Positions 1 to 9,073 of a DNA stretch of 64,000 bases are shown here, in pieces. The notes beneath the pieces are model-generated. The model did not search any database and was not told where the DNA came from. It saw only the letters and a program-made list of their open reading frames with translations. The position numbers and the translations under genes are program-made. Where the stretch lies: the NCBI GenBank assembly GCA_021730945.1, contig JAKFYH010000016.1:1-64000 (forward strand), in the 5' to 3' direction. This DNA is from Acidobacteriota bacterium. GTDB taxonomy: Bacteria; Acidobacteriota; Vicinamibacteria; Vicinamibacterales; UBA2999. Every line of letters begins with the position of its first letter. Positions within the stretch are counted from its first letter, which is position 1.

Positions 1-1
1 G

Positions 2-1912
2 GGTGGGGCTGGTCGGATTTATAGCCGCGAAGAGAAGCTCAAGGAACTCATCAACCTGATTCCCGGTCCCGACTTCCCGACCGGCGGCATCATCGTCGGC
101 AAGCGCGGCATTCACGAGGCCTACCTGACCGGCCGTGGCTCGATCCAGGTGCGCGCCAAGACCGAGATCGAGACCACCAAGAAGGGCGATCGCCAGCAGA
201 TCATCGTCCACGAGATTCCCTACCAGCTGAACAAGACCCGCCTGTTGGAGCGCATCGCGGAACTGGTGCGCGACAAGGCGCTCGAAGGCATCTCCGACCT
301 GCGCGACGAGTCCGATCGCGACGGAATGCGCATCGTGATCGAGCTCAAGCGTGGCGAGGTTGGCGAGGTGGTCCTCAACAACCTCTTCAAGCAGACGCAA
401 CTGCAACAGTCGTTCGGCATCATCACGCTGGCGATTGTGTCAGGCCGTCCCAAGGTGTTGAACCTGCTCGAGGTGATCGAGCACTTCATCGACTTCCGCC
501 GCGATGTCGTGCGCCGGCGGATCGAATTCGAGTTGCGCAAGGCCGAGGCGCGCGCGCACATTCTCGACGGGCTGAAGATCGCGCTCGATCACCTCGACGC
601 GGTCATCAAATTGATCCGCGGCTCGAAGAATCCGCCCGAAGCCAAGGCTGGGCTGATCGCGCAGTTCGGCCTGTCGGAGATCCAGTCGCAGGCGATTCTC
701 GACATGCAGCTGCAGCGCCTCACCGGCCTGGAGCGCGACAAGATTCTCGGCGAGCTGGCGGAACTGACCGCCCTGATCGCCAAACTCAAGAACATTCTCG
801 CCAACCAGCCACTACTGCTGCAGATCATCCTCGACGAGCTGCGAGCCGTGAAGGCGAAGTTCGCCGATCCGCGCCGCACGATGTTGATCGAGGACGAGAG
901 CGAGATCAGCATCATGGACCTGATCGCCGACGAAGACGTCGCGATTTCGGTCACCGACACCGGCTACATCAAGCGCACGCCGATCACCACCTATCGCACG
1001 CAGAACCGCGGCGGCAAGGGCCGCATCGGCATGCGGACCCGAGACGAAGACGTGGTCAACCACCTGTTCGTCGCCTCCACGCACTCGTTCCTGGTGGTGT
1101 TCTCGGACCGCGGCCGCGCCTATTGGCTGAAGGTCCACGAGATCCCGGACGTGGGCGCCGACGGCAAGGGCAAGTCGGTCGCCAACCTGGTGCAGATGGA
1201 GTCCGGCGAGAAGATCGCGGCCATGCTGGCGATCAAGGAGTTCGACGACCAGCACTTCATCGTCATGGGCACCCGCAAGGGCACCATCAAGAAGACGGAA
1301 CTCTCGGCCTTTTCGAACCCGCGCGCCGGCGGCATCATTGCCATGGGCATTGAAGAGGGCGACGCCGTCATCGACGTGCAAATGTCCGATGGCCAGAGCG
1401 AGATCTTCATCGGCACCAAAGCCGGCAAGGCCATTCGCTTCGGTGAGGGCGATGTGCGTGGCATGGGCCGAACGGCCTACGGTGTGCGTGGCATCCAACT
1501 GCGCGAGGGCGACGAAGTGGTGGCCATGCAGGTCGCCAAGCCGGGCGGGACGCTCCTGACCGTCACCGAGAAGGGTTACGCCAAGAACACCCTGCTCGAC
1601 GAATATCGCGTGACCGGTCGGGGCGGCCTGGGTGTGAAGAACGTCGAAGTGACCGACAAGAACGGTCCGGTCGTGGCCATCACCCAGGTGCACGACAACG
1701 AAGAGCTGCTGGTGATCACCGAGCAGGGCAAGATTCTTCGCACGGCCGCCAACGAGATTCGCACCATCGGTCGCGCCACGCAGGGCGTCAGGCTGATGGA
1801 GCTTGAAGGCGACGACAAGATTGTCTCGGTCGCACTGGTCGAGAAGGCGGAAGAGGTTCTGGAAGGTTCGGGAGAGGTTCCGAAAGGTTCGGATTCAGGA
1901 GACACTGAATGA
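2..1912 (+). CDS. gyrA: DNA gyrase subunit A, C-terminal part (5' end cut by window edge)
   Basis: The reading frame is open from base 2 and encodes the last ~636 residues of a type IIA topoisomerase A subunit, the DNA-cleaving subunit of gyrase that introduces negative supercoils with GyrB. Visible landmarks are the IPGPDFPTGG segment, the long coiled-coil/gate region, and a C-terminal beta-pinwheel. The pinwheel carries a GyrA-box-like QNRGGKG (canonical QRRGGKG, so one substitution) followed by repeated GIxxxxGD blades. The active-site tyrosine domain lies off the left edge. An acidic tail follows the last blade. The stop overlaps the next start (ATGA), so the small lipoprotein gene is probably co-transcribed. 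ParC is the alternative, but the box and six-blade tail favour GyrA. Confidence 0.88.
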   Translation, partial: GGAGRIYSREEKLKELINLIPGPDFPTGGIIVGKRGIHEAYLTGRGSIQVRAKTEIETTKKGDRQQIIVHEIPYQLNKTRLLERIAELVRDKALEGISDLRDESDRDGMRIVIELKRGEVGEVVLNNLFKQTQLQQSFGIITLAIVSGRPKVLNLLEVIEHFIDFRRDVVRRRIEFELRKAEARAHILDGLKIALDHLDAVIKLIRGSKNPPEAKAGLIAQFGLSEIQSQAILDMQLQRLTGLERDKILGELAELTALIAKLKNILANQPLLLQIILDELRAVKAKFADPRRTMLIEDESEISIMDLIADEDVAISVTDTGYIKRTPITTYRTQNRGGKGRIGMRTRDEDVVNHLFVASTHSFLVVFSDRGRAYWLKVHEIPDVGADGKGKSVANLVQMESGEKIAAMLAIKEFDDQHFIVMGTRKGTIKKTELSAFSNPRAGGIIAMGIEEGDAVIDVQMSDGQSEIFIGTKAGKAIRFGEGDVRGMGRTAYGVRGIQLREGDEVVAMQVAKPGGTLLTVTEKGYAKNTLLDEYRVTGRGGLGVKNVEVTDKNGPVVAITQVHDNEELLVITEQGKILRTAANEIRTIGRATQGVRLMELEGDDKIVSVALVEKAEEVLEGSGEVPKGSDSGDTE

Positions 1913-2607
1913 AAAAGCTAGCCGCACTGCTCTTGCTGGTTCCGGCGACGCTCGTCGTCGCGAGTTGCTCGAGGCCGCCCGAACAGCAGTTTCTGACCCA
2001 GTTCTTCCGTGCCTCGAAGGCCCGCGACAACACGACCGTGGGCCGGATGTCGGCGGTCGTGATCGATCCGCGCGTACAGGGCTCGGTGGAAGAGTTTTCG
2101 ATCACCAGCATTGGCGAGGAACGGCGCACACCGCTGACCTTCGCGCCGCTGCTCGAGGCCGAGGCCAAGGCCATTGAAACCGAGCAGGCGTTCCTGAAGA
2201 CCAAGATCGAATACCAGAACGCGAACATCAAGCTGATCGAAGAGGTCCTCAAGATCGAGCAGATGAACCCGACGGCCAAGCTGACGGCGGCCCAGGAGAA
2301 GGTTCGCGGCGAGTGGAATACCTGGCGCGAGGGCATCTCGGCCCACGCGAAGGCCACGGCGTCGGCGGCCGCCGCCATCAAGTCGGCCACCGGCCTCGCC
2401 GAGGCCTCGTTGACGCAGCCCGGACAGCCCGCGCTCGATCCCAAGACGTTCACCGGCGAGACGATCACCAAGGACGTCGTCGTGGCGGCCATGATGAAGA
2501 GCCCTGAAGGCTCGACGGCGGAGAAGACGCTGACGGTGACCATTGAGCGCGTCGCCGGCAACGGCCGCGAGGGCCGGCCGATTATTACGAAGATTGCCGG
2601 GCTGTAG
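1909..2607 (+). CDS. Predicted lipoprotein of unknown function
   Basis: A 232-residue protein with a short hydrophobic signal peptide ending in a lipobox (VVASC, Cys about residue 20), so it is probably lipidated and anchored in the envelope. The mature part is mostly helical. A central stretch rich in Glu, Lys and Ala (about residues 85-165) could form a coiled coil, and a mixed beta-like tail follows. No family is recognised. It starts by a 4-bp ATGA overlap with gyrA, which suggests translational coupling. A conserved partner role for gyrase is unlikely, because the protein would sit outside the cytoplasm. Confidence 0.8.
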   Translation: MKKLAALLLLVPATLVVASCSRPPEQQFLTQFFRASKARDNTTVGRMSAVVIDPRVQGSVEEFSITSIGEERRTPLTFAPLLEAEAKAIETEQAFLKTKIEYQNANIKLIEEVLKIEQMNPTAKLTAAQEKVRGEWNTWREGISAHAKATASAAAAIKSATGLAEASLTQPGQPALDPKTFTGETITKDVVVAAMMKSPEGSTAEKTLTVTIERVAGNGREGRPIITKIAGL

Positions 2608-2665
2608 TCTGAAGGGCTGTAGCCTTTAGGCTCCGCCTGGCGACGGCTAAAGCCATCGCCCTCCG
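2608..2665. repeat. Imperfect inverted repeat after the lipoprotein gene
   Basis: Two arms, around 2612-2632 (AGGGCTGTAGCCTTTAG) and 2643-2662 (GGCTAAAGCCATCGCCCT), are imperfect reverse complements and can fold into one stem-loop. It follows the stop codon directly and may act as a REP-like element or a terminator. It has no T-run, so a REP-like intergenic repeat is the better description. Confidence 0.5.
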
Positions 2666-2683
2666 TGACGCGATCGCCCGGCT

Positions 2684-3036
2684 CTATCTTCTTGCCGGCA
2701 AGAGGCGCTTCAACTCCTCGAACCAGTTCACGACGAGGTGGAGTTGTCGTGGCGCCGTCGGCGTGTCGCTCTTCACCATCAGGAACCGCCCGTCGAGTGA
2801 CACGTCGTAGAAGCGTAGATCGCAGCGATGTGGGGATGGTTCAGTGACGCCAGCGTCTTGGCTTCGCGTTCGAACCGAGCCAGGCGATCGGGATCGGCCG
2901 CAAACGCGTCGGGCAGGATCTTGATGGCGACCTGGCGCCCCAGCGTGGTGTCGGTGGCGCGCCAGACCTGGCCCATTCCGCCTTCGCCCAACTTGTCGAC
3001 GATCGTGTAGGGCCCGATCTTTTCGCCGCTCACCAT
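2684..3036 (-). pseudogene. Deletion-scarred Ser/Thr protein kinase / TolB-propeller gene
   Basis: The minus strand begins with a good Hanks-type kinase N-terminus: GPYTIVDKLGEGGMGQVW (P-loop), VAIKILP (catalytic Lys), then RFEREAKTLASLNHPHIAAIY. At about 2811-2820 the kinase stops matching its family. In another frame the DNA then encodes RFYDVSLDGRFLMV...VVNWFEELKRLLPAR and a stop at 2684. That is the characteristic C-terminus of kinase-linked WD40/TolB propellers. About 75 N-terminal and 43 C-terminal codons remain from a gene that normally has 800-900 codons. The catalytic loop and transmembrane helix are gone. It is read as a pseudogene left by one large internal, out-of-frame deletion. 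Confidence 0.8.
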
Positions 3037-3104
3037 GTCGAGCCTCGTTGGGCTACGGCGAGACCTCGCCGAAGCTCGCCCGCATCGTGCGCGAGCGAAG
3101 GCGG

Positions 3105-3160
3105 GCCCCCTTCGCCGAGCGGAGCCGTGATGTCGTAGATGCCGACCTTTCGACGTTGCT
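3105..3160 (-). pseudogene. Tiny remnant of a second kinase N-terminus
   Basis: Minus-strand codons here read VGIYDITAPLGEGG, the start of a Pkn-type kinase P-loop. The frame then runs into unrelated low-information sequence instead of the expected MGEVYRARD. It lies just upstream of the other kinase remnant and is probably debris of a second, tandem kinase gene. Only about 14 residues are recognisable. Confidence 0.45.
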
Positions 3161-3194
3161 CAAGGTCGCCCTGAGCTGGTCGAAGGGCGAGACG
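3158..3194. repeat. REP-like palindrome
   Basis: The core has perfect arms TCGCCCT...AGGGCGA around an 11-nt centre (near 3166-3190). This pattern resembles a small intergenic repeat seen in many GC-rich bacteria. It sits in the decayed region between the kinase remnants and the toxin-antitoxin pair. Confidence 0.45.
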
Positions 3195-3279
3195 GGAGCC
3201 GGGGGTGAGGGCCAAGCTGGTCCGTGAATTATACGGGCTGGCGCGTACCCGACACACATCATCCGCGCCGAATGGCGCC

Positions 3280-3285
3280 TATAAT
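3280..3285 (+). promoter_or_regulatory. -10 element of mntA (leaderless)
   Basis: A perfect TATAAT lies 6 nt before the GTG start at 3292, so transcription would begin at or next to the start codon. No Shine-Dalgarno sequence is present. This supports GTG 3292 over in-frame starts further upstream. Confidence 0.6.
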
Positions 3286-3291
3286 CGGCTC

Positions 3292-3687
3292 GTGACCCCA
3301 ATCGAGCCGCGCCTCGCCAACGTGCTGTCCGCCCACCCTGAGGTCGCGGCTGCGTACGTGTTTGGCTCGGTCGCAGCCGGGACCGCGCGGCCAGAGAGCG
3401 ACGTCGACATCGCTGTATTGTTCACGACGCCTCCCCCGCACACCCTGGACAGTGCCAGGTTTGCGTTGGCTGGCGAGCTCGAGGCTGCCCTCGGCGCGTC
3501 CGTGGATCTGGTGGTGTTGAACGACGCGCCGGTCGATCTCAGCATCCGGGTCCTGCGGCAGGGCCGCCTGGTCGTCGACCGCAATCCGTCGGCGCGCATC
3601 GGCTTTGAAGTGCGGACCCGCAACGAGGCGTTCGACCTGGAGCCGGTGCTGGCGCGCTATCGGTCGGCGCGGGTGCCGCGGCCATGA
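3292..3687 (+). CDS. mntA: MntA-like nucleotidyltransferase antitoxin
   Basis: A 131-residue minimal nucleotidyltransferase. The family signature is visible as GSVAAGTARPESDVDIAVLF (GS, about ten residues, then DxD), which binds the nucleotide and metal ions. In studied MntA-HepT pairs this protein neutralises its HEPN partner by AMPylating (or oligo-AMPylating) a tyrosine near the RNase active site. The gene overlaps the HEPN gene by 4 bp (ATGA), the standard arrangement. The GTG start was chosen because an upstream TATAAT leaves no room for a longer protein and family members begin shortly before this point. It sits between two decayed kinase/propeller fragments, consistent with recent arrival. 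Confidence 0.87.
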   Translation: MTPIEPRLANVLSAHPEVAAAYVFGSVAAGTARPESDVDIAVLFTTPPPHTLDSARFALAGELEAALGASVDLVVLNDAPVDLSIRVLRQGRLVVDRNPSARIGFEVRTRNEAFDLEPVLARYRSARVPRP

Positions 3688-4091
3688 CTGATGCGGCCCT
3701 GGCCGCCAAGAAGCTGGCCCAGATCGAGTCCTGCGCGTCCGATCTCCGACGCCTCGCACGGGTCGAGGCGATTGCCAGCGATCTCCGCGAGCAGCGCTTC
3801 GTCGAACACACCCTGCAGATCGCGATTCAAGCCGCACTCGACGTGGCCTCGCACATCGTGTCCGATCGCCGCCTCGGCGAACCGCGCACGAACCGTGAAC
3901 TGTTCGACCTGCTGGAACGCGACGGTTGGATCGACGCCCCGCTGGCGGCCACGCTGAGGAACATGGCGGGCTTCCGCAATGTGCTGGTGCACGGTTACGA
4001 CGATGTCGACCTGGCGGTGGTGCGAGATGTCCTGGAGCATCACCTGGGCGATCTCGACGCGTTCGTCGCCGCGGTTCGGCGCCGCCTGTAG
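3684..4091 (+). CDS. hepT: HepT-like HEPN ribonuclease toxin (DUF86)
   Basis: A 135-residue all-helical DUF86/HEPN protein. The catalytic motif R-x4-H-x-Y is intact as RNVLVHGY about residues 98-105. The Tyr is the residue AMPylated by MntA in characterised pairs. The likely activity is cleavage of RNA or tRNA when not restrained, in the cytoplasm. It overlaps mntA by 4 bp and runs to within one base of the convergent propeller fragment. It is probably an active toxin-antitoxin or defence module; nothing in the reading frame is broken. Confidence 0.87.
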   Translation: MTDAALAAKKLAQIESCASDLRRLARVEAIASDLREQRFVEHTLQIAIQAALDVASHIVSDRRLGEPRTNRELFDLLERDGWIDAPLAATLRNMAGFRNVLVHGYDDVDLAVVRDVLEHHLGDLDAFVAAVRRRL

Positions 4092-4763
4092 CTACTTCTT
4101 CGCCTCAGGATTCCAATTCAGAATCAGCGTGATCGGCGCCGCCGCCTCGTCCAGCACCGTGTTGATCAGGAAGCGCCCGTCGGGGGCGACGTCGTATTGC
4201 CGGCCCTGCTGTGCGTCCACGCCACTGCCGAAGATCCGGGGATTGAATAGCATCACGGGCGCCCCCGGTTCCGGTGTGGCCCCGGTCAGGCTGATCGGCG
4301 TGGCCATCATCATGCCCGTTGGCGACAGGTAGTAGATCTCCTTGCCGTCGGGCCGCCACGTGGGCATGATGCCGCCTGCTGACGAGACCTGCCACTGGCC
4401 GGCGGCCTGATTCGCCGACGTGTCTCCCAGGGTCGCAACAAACGGTCGGACGTAGATCTCGTTTCGCCCGGTTTCGTTGGACTGGTAGGCCAGCCACCGG
4501 CCATCGGGTGAGAACACGCCAAAGCGTTCGATGAAGGGGGTCTGCAGGAACACCCGCGGGGTCCGGGCGCCGACCATGGGGACGACCCACAGGTCGCTCA
4601 TGGTCTTCGGGTCGGTGCTCTGGTACATCAGGAATCGACCGTCGCCAGAACAACTGGACGCCAGCTTGAACTGCTCGGAGGCGACGAGCTGCTCTCTGGT
4701 GCTACCGCCCCTGGCGAGGGTGCGCGGATGACGCGCCCAGCGAGTGGCATTGCGGCACACCAA
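4092..4763 (-). pseudogene. C-terminal fragment of a kinase-linked TolB/WD40 propeller protein
   Basis: The frame encodes only the last three or four propeller blades: SGDGRFLMYQS..., FSPDGRWLAYQSNE, PTWRPDGKEIYYLSP, YDVAPDGRFLINT. It ends with the typical LILNWNPEAKK. Such sequences normally follow an N-terminal kinase or DNA-binding domain and a transmembrane helix, all missing here. Similarity fades about codon 30 (near 4680), and no promoter or ribosome site is seen. It could still be expressed from an internal start, but it is best read as a truncated gene, convergent with hepT. Confidence 0.7.
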
Positions 4764-4874
4764 TCGTCAATCGGCAATGTCCCGGTCGATTCCCCCAATC
4801 CCGCAATCGTCAATCACCCAGCAGTCGCGAAATCAGTCGATTGACAATCGACAATGCCACCAGACATCCGGGTC
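4764..4874. repeat. Spacer with short CAATCG/GTCAATC repeats
   Basis: The spacer repeats the words CAATCGTCAATC, CAATCG and GATTGACAATCG in both orientations and codes for nothing recognisable. It separates the propeller fragment from pcrA, both on the minus strand. It is one of many simple-repeat spacers in the window. Confidence 0.45.
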
Positions 4875-7187
4875 CTAGGCTCGCTCCAGTTTCGCGTACT
4901 TCGCGCGAAGCGTCTTCGTCCCGACCGAGGCAAACCGGACGACCAACTTCTGATCGTCCTCCAGGTCCTCGACGCTTACTACGGTGCCTGACCCGAACTG
5001 CGCGTGCTTCACACGCGCGCCGGGGCGCAGGCCTGGGGTCTGGTCTTCTTCCTCGTACTTGAAATTCTGCGTCGGGACCTTGGCGTCATCCTCTTGTTGC
5101 CGCCCCGCGCGGTACCCGGCCGCGGGCTGGCGAGGGCGGCCGTAGGGGTTGGCGCGATACTCGCCCCATTGACTGGCGCCGCCGCGCGAGTTCGACGAGT
5201 ACGACGAGGAGACTGCAGGCAGGTCCTGCTCCACCAGGTCGAGCGGGATCTCGTCGATGAAGCGTGACGCCTCGGTGTTCTGGTACTCGCCAAACACGCG
5301 CCGCCTGGCGGCGCTGGTGATCACCAACTGCTTTCGCGCGCGGGTGATGCCGACGTAGAGAAGGCGTCGCTCCTCTTCCATTTCGGCCTCGTCCTCGCGC
5401 GAGCGCGAGTGCGGAAACAGGCCTTCTTCGAGGCCGGCAAGGACAACGGTCGGAAACTCGAGGCCCTTGGCGGAGTGCAGCGTCATCATCATCACGCGCG
5501 GGTCGACCTTGCCCTGCTCCTTGTCGACGTCTGACAGCAGTGACAGCCGATCGACGAATCCACCCAGTGACGGCTCGTGCTCGCGCGATTCGTACTCGCG
5601 CGCGGCCGACACCAGTTCCATCAGGTTCTCGATGCGGCCTTCCGATTCCTCGCTGCGATCCTCTCGCAGGTCGCGCAGGTAGCCGGACTGATCGAGCACC
5701 TTGCCCAGCAGGATCGAGACCGGCTCGTTACGGGCGACCTCGGCCAGCGTGGTGATCATGTCCTTGAACGCCGCCAGCGACGCTCCCTGCCGCGCCGACA
5801 GGCGCCGGCCTTCAACCGCGACCACCAACTTCGTCCAGAGAGAATTCGTCGCCACCGTCGGCGCCAGGCCGGCGAAGAGCGGCGGAAGGTTGGCGTCGGC
5901 TTCCGAGACATCAACGCCTTCGAGCGCGTCCATCACGCCCTTGCCGATACCCCTGGCCGGAGTGTTAATGACCCGCCGCACCGCCACATCGTCGTGTGGA
6001 TTCAGGATCAGCTTCAGGTAGCTGAGCGCGTCCTTGATCTCACGGCGCTCGTAGAAGCCGACGCCACCAAGAACAACGTAGGGAATACCGGCCGCCCGCA
6101 GCGAGTCTTCCACCGCGCGCGACTGGGCGTTGGTGCGGTACAGCACCGCGGTCAGCGATCTCGCATCGTCCTGAATCGCCGCTCGCGCCACCTTGGTGAT
6201 GTACTCCGCTTCGTCCAGTTCGTCAGCGCCACGGAAATAACGGATCTTGGCGCCGCCCTTCTGGTCGGTCCAGAGCGCCTTCTCCTTGCGATTGCGGTTG
6301 TTGGCAATCACGGTGGAGGCGGCCTTGAGAATGACCTCGGTCGAGCGGTAGTTTTGCTCAAGCCTGACGATGACGGCCTCAGAGAAATCGGTCTCGAAGT
6401 CGAGAATGTTGCGAAGGTCTGCGCCGCGCCACTTGTAGATCGATTGGTCCGGGTCGCCGACCACCGCGAGGTTGCGGTGTCCGCCGGCCAGCTGCTTGAT
6501 CAGCAGGTATTGCGGCCGGTTGGTGTCCTGATACTCGTCGACCATGACGTATTTGAAACGCCGCGCATAGCGTTCGCGCACGGCCGGCGCCTTGTCGAAC
6601 AACTCGACGGTCTTCAGCAGCAGGTCGTCGAAGTCGAGGGCGCTCGCGTCCTTGAGCGCCTTCAGGTAACCCTCGAACAGTTTGCCAATCTCGCGGTCCT
6701 TCGGATTCCAGGTGCCGGCAAAGCTGTCGGGGCCCTCCATGCGGTTCTTGGCGGCGGAAATGCGGCCCAGCACCATCCGTGGCTGGTAGGTCGCATCGTC
6801 CATGTGATATTCGCGCAGCAGCAGCTTGATCACCGACTGCTGATCGGCCGAGTCGTAAATGGTGAAGTCCCGGCTGAGGCCAATGGCCGGGGCCTCGCGC
6901 CTGAGCAAGCGGGCGCACAGCGAGTGGAACGTGGAGACCCACATCGCGCGGCAGTCGGTATCGAGCAGCTTCTCGACCCGCTCCCGCATTTCCTGCGCGG
7001 CTTTGTTGGTGAAGGTGACGGCCATCACCTCGTCTGGGTGAGCCAGCCGTTCGGAGACGAGATAGGCAATGCGATGCGCGATCACACGCGTCTTGCCCGA
7101 GCCGGCGCCGGCGAGTATCAGCAGCGGCCCGTCGGTGTGTTGTACTGCTTCTTGCTGAGCAGGGTTAAGCGAGGAGAGAAGATCCAA
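4875..7187 (-). CDS. pcrA: ATP-dependent DNA helicase PcrA/UvrD
   Basis: A 770-residue superfamily 1A 3'-5' DNA helicase for nucleotide excision repair, mismatch repair and clearing of replication forks. Visible motifs: Q-motif LNPAQQEAV, Walker A GAGSGKT (27-33), VTFTNKAAQEM, Walker B DEYQDTN, GDPDQSIYKWRGA, LEQNYRST, and TLHSAKGLEF and VGITRARKQL near the C-terminal core. The last ~60 residues match the Tudor-like tail of PcrA (RVKHAQFGSGTVVSVE), which contacts RNA polymerase. The start is TTG, supported by a TAGAAT -10 exactly 7 nt upstream. The gene begins 5 nt after glmS ends on the same strand. Confidence 0.95.
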   Translation of the reverse strand: MDLLSSLNPAQQEAVQHTDGPLLILAGAGSGKTRVIAHRIAYLVSERLAHPDEVMAVTFTNKAAQEMRERVEKLLDTDCRAMWVSTFHSLCARLLRREAPAIGLSRDFTIYDSADQQSVIKLLLREYHMDDATYQPRMVLGRISAAKNRMEGPDSFAGTWNPKDREIGKLFEGYLKALKDASALDFDDLLLKTVELFDKAPAVRERYARRFKYVMVDEYQDTNRPQYLLIKQLAGGHRNLAVVGDPDQSIYKWRGADLRNILDFETDFSEAVIVRLEQNYRSTEVILKAASTVIANNRNRKEKALWTDQKGGAKIRYFRGADELDEAEYITKVARAAIQDDARSLTAVLYRTNAQSRAVEDSLRAAGIPYVVLGGVGFYERREIKDALSYLKLILNPHDDVAVRRVINTPARGIGKGVMDALEGVDVSEADANLPPLFAGLAPTVATNSLWTKLVVAVEGRRLSARQGASLAAFKDMITTLAEVARNEPVSILLGKVLDQSGYLRDLREDRSEESEGRIENLMELVSAAREYESREHEPSLGGFVDRLSLLSDVDKEQGKVDPRVMMMTLHSAKGLEFPTVVLAGLEEGLFPHSRSREDEAEMEEERRLLYVGITRARKQLVITSAARRRVFGEYQNTEASRFIDEIPLDLVEQDLPAVSSSYSSNSRGGASQWGEYRANPYGRPRQPAAGYRAGRQQEDDAKVPTQNFKYEEEDQTPGLRPGARVKHAQFGSGTVVSVEDLEDDQKLVVRFASVGTKTLRAKYAKLERA

Positions 7188-7192
7188 CTCCC

Positions 7193-9034
7193 CTATTCTA
7201 CCGTGACACTCTTCGCCAGATTCCTCGGTTGGTCGACATCGCAGCCGCGACGGACCGCGATGTAGTACGACAGAAGTTGCAACGGCAGCGACAACACGAC
7301 TGGCATTAACAGCGCACTGGTGGCAGGAACTGTGATCAGCGCATCGGCATCACCGAGGATCTGGCGCAGCGTCGAATCGCCCTCGGTCGTGACGGCGATG
7401 ATGGAGCCGCCACGGGCTTTGACTTCCTGGATGTTGCCCTGCATCTTCTCGAACACATGATCGTGAGTGGCCAGCGCCACCACGGGCATCTTCTCGTCGA
7501 TCAGGGCGATCGGTCCGTGTTTCATCTCGCCGGCCGGGTAACCCTCGGCGTGAATGTAGGAAATCTCCTTCAGCTTGAGCGCGCCTTCGAGGGCAATCGG
7601 GTAGTTGATGCCGCGTCCCAGGTAGAGAAAGTCGGAGCGGTTGTGGAATCGCCCGGCGATCTCTTCAATCACCTTGGCCGACTTCAGTGTCTCTTCAAGG
7701 ACCTGGGGTAACTGCATCAGCGCTTCGATGTGCCGGCAGCGTTCCTCTTTGGTCAGCGTGCCGCGGACCTCGGCGAGCTTGAGCGCGAACAGGTAGAGCG
7801 CTACCAACTGCGTGGTGAACGCCTTGGTTGACGCCACGCCGATTTCGGGCCCGGCGTGTGTGTAGATGGTGCCATCGGCCTCGCGGGTGGCCATGCTGCC
7901 GACGACGTTGCAAATGGCGAGACTGCGGGCGCCCTTTCCCTTGGCTTCGCGCAGCGCTGCCAGGGTGTCGGCGGTCTCGCCCGACTGCGTAATGGCCACC
8001 GCCAGGGTTCGGTTGTTGATGATCGGGTTGCGGTAGCGGTATTCCGAGCCGTAGTCGACTTCCACCGCCAGTTGCGCCAGTTCCTCGATGATGAACTTGC
8101 CCACCAGCGCCGCATGCCACGAGGTGCCGCAAGCCAGCAGCGTGATCTTGTCAATCGCCTTCAGGTCGGCGTCGGCAATGGCCATTTCAGCCAGGTGCAC
8201 CTGGCCGGTCTCGAGCGATGCCCGGCCGAGCACGGTTTCGCGCACGGCGTGGGGCTGCTCAAAGATCTCCTTGAGCATGAAGTGCTTGTAGCCGGCCTTC
8301 TCGGCCGAAATCGGATCCCAGGTGACACGGGTCGGCTTGCGCTTCACCACGGCGCCGTCGAGCGTCTGGAACACCACGCCGGCCGGGGTCAGCACCGCCA
8401 TTTCGTGGTCCTCCATGAACACCACGTCGCGCGTATGGCTGAGGATCGCCGGCACATCCGACGCCACGAAATACTCACCGTCGCCAATCCCGACCACGAT
8501 CGGCGGACCGTTGCGGACGGCGACCAATTTCTTGGGGTCGTCCGCCGACAGCAGTACCAGGGCGAAGAGCCCGCGCACCCGCTTCATGGCCCGCAGCACC
8601 GCGTTCTCCAGGCCGTCGTCCTGCCATTCTTTCTGCACAAGGTGGGCCACCACCTCGGTGTCAGTCTCCGATTCGAACTTGTGTCCCTCGGCGACGAGCT
8701 CGCGCTTGATCTCCAGGTAGTTTTCGATGATGCCGTTGTGGACCACCACAATGCGGCCCGTGCCGTCGCGATGTGGGTGGGCGTTCTCTTCAGTGGGGCG
8801 TCCATGAGTGGCCCAGCGGGTGTGGCCGAGTCCGTAGTCGCCGGCCAGCGGCTGGCTCTGGATCGCGTTTTCGAGGTTGACGAGCTTCCCGGCGCTGCGG
8901 CGAGTCTCGATTGCTCCGTCGCGTACTACGGCGACGCCCGCCGAGTCGTAGCCGCGGTACTCAAGCCGCCGGAGGCCGTCAAGAATGACGGGGACGACAG
9001 GCTGGGGGCCGATGTAACCGATGATGCCGCACAT
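7193..9034 (-). CDS. glmS: Glutamine--fructose-6-phosphate aminotransferase
   Basis: This 613-residue cytoplasmic enzyme makes glucosamine-6-phosphate from fructose-6-phosphate and glutamine, the first step to UDP-GlcNAc. The N-terminal glutaminase domain starts MCGIIGYIG (Cys2 is the nucleophile) and includes [10 protein letters not shown] and GHTRWATHG. Two SIS sugar-isomerase domains follow ([23 protein letters not shown], and [20 protein letters not shown]). Length and ending (KSVTVE) are normal. It lies downstream of glmU in the same direction, separated by a heptanucleotide repeat, so two steps of one pathway are adjacent. No Shine-Dalgarno is visible. Confidence 0.97.
   Translation of the reverse strand: MCGIIGYIGPQPVVPVILDGLRRLEYRGYDSAGVAVVRDGAIETRRSAGKLVNLENAIQSQPLAGDYGLGHTRWATHGRPTEENAHPHRDGTGRIVVVHNGIIENYLEIKRELVAEGHKFESETDTEVVAHLVQKEWQDDGLENAVLRAMKRVRGLFALVLLSADDPKKLVAVRNGPPIVVGIGDGEYFVASDVPAILSHTRDVVFMEDHEMAVLTPAGVVFQTLDGAVVKRKPTRVTWDPISAEKAGYKHFMLKEIFEQPHAVRETVLGRASLETGQVHLAEMAIADADLKAIDKITLLACGTSWHAALVGKFIIEELAQLAVEVDYGSEYRYRNPIINNRTLAVAITQSGETADTLAALREAKGKGARSLAICNVVGSMATREADGTIYTHAGPEIGVASTKAFTTQLVALYLFALKLAEVRGTLTKEERCRHIEALMQLPQVLEETLKSAKVIEEIAGRFHNRSDFLYLGRGINYPIALEGALKLKEISYIHAEGYPAGEMKHGPIALIDEKMPVVALATHDHVFEKMQGNIQEVKARGGSIIAVTTEGDSTLRQILGDADALITVPATSALLMPVVLSLPLQLLSYYIAVRRGCDVDQPRNLAKSVTVE
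7195..7200 (-). promoter_or_regulatory. -10 element of pcrA (leaderless, TTG start)
   Basis: TAGAAT on the minus strand ends 7 nt before the TTG start of pcrA and overlaps the last codons of glmS. With normal -10 to start-site spacing, the transcript would begin at the TTG itself. This suggests pcrA has its own promoter inside the glmS 3' end. Confidence 0.45.
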
Positions 9035-9039
9035 AAGCA

Positions 9040-9070
9040 GTTGAAAGTTGAAAGTTGAAAGTTGAAAGTT
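9040..9070. repeat. Heptanucleotide tandem repeat, four copies of GTTGAAA
   Basis: Four exact copies of GTTGAAA (9040-9067) plus a partial fifth fill the glmU-glmS spacer. Read on the coding strand the unit is TTTCAAC. It occupies the place where a ribosome binding site for glmS would be expected. Copy number could vary by slippage. Confidence 0.9.
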
Positions 9071-9073
9071 GGG

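Noticed and set aside
3205-3291. Longer start for mntA
   Set aside because: A TATAAT at 3280-3285 would put transcription start after these codons, and family members begin near residue 1 of the shorter form.
5577-7265. Long plus-strand reading frame opposite pcrA
   Set aside because: It mirrors the complete PcrA helicase on the other strand. Its composition is typical of antisense frames in GC-rich DNA and it has no family features.
9035-9073. glmS ribozyme or riboswitch upstream of glmS
   Set aside because: The upstream gap is only 39 bp and consists of a heptanucleotide repeat; no room or similarity for the ribozyme.
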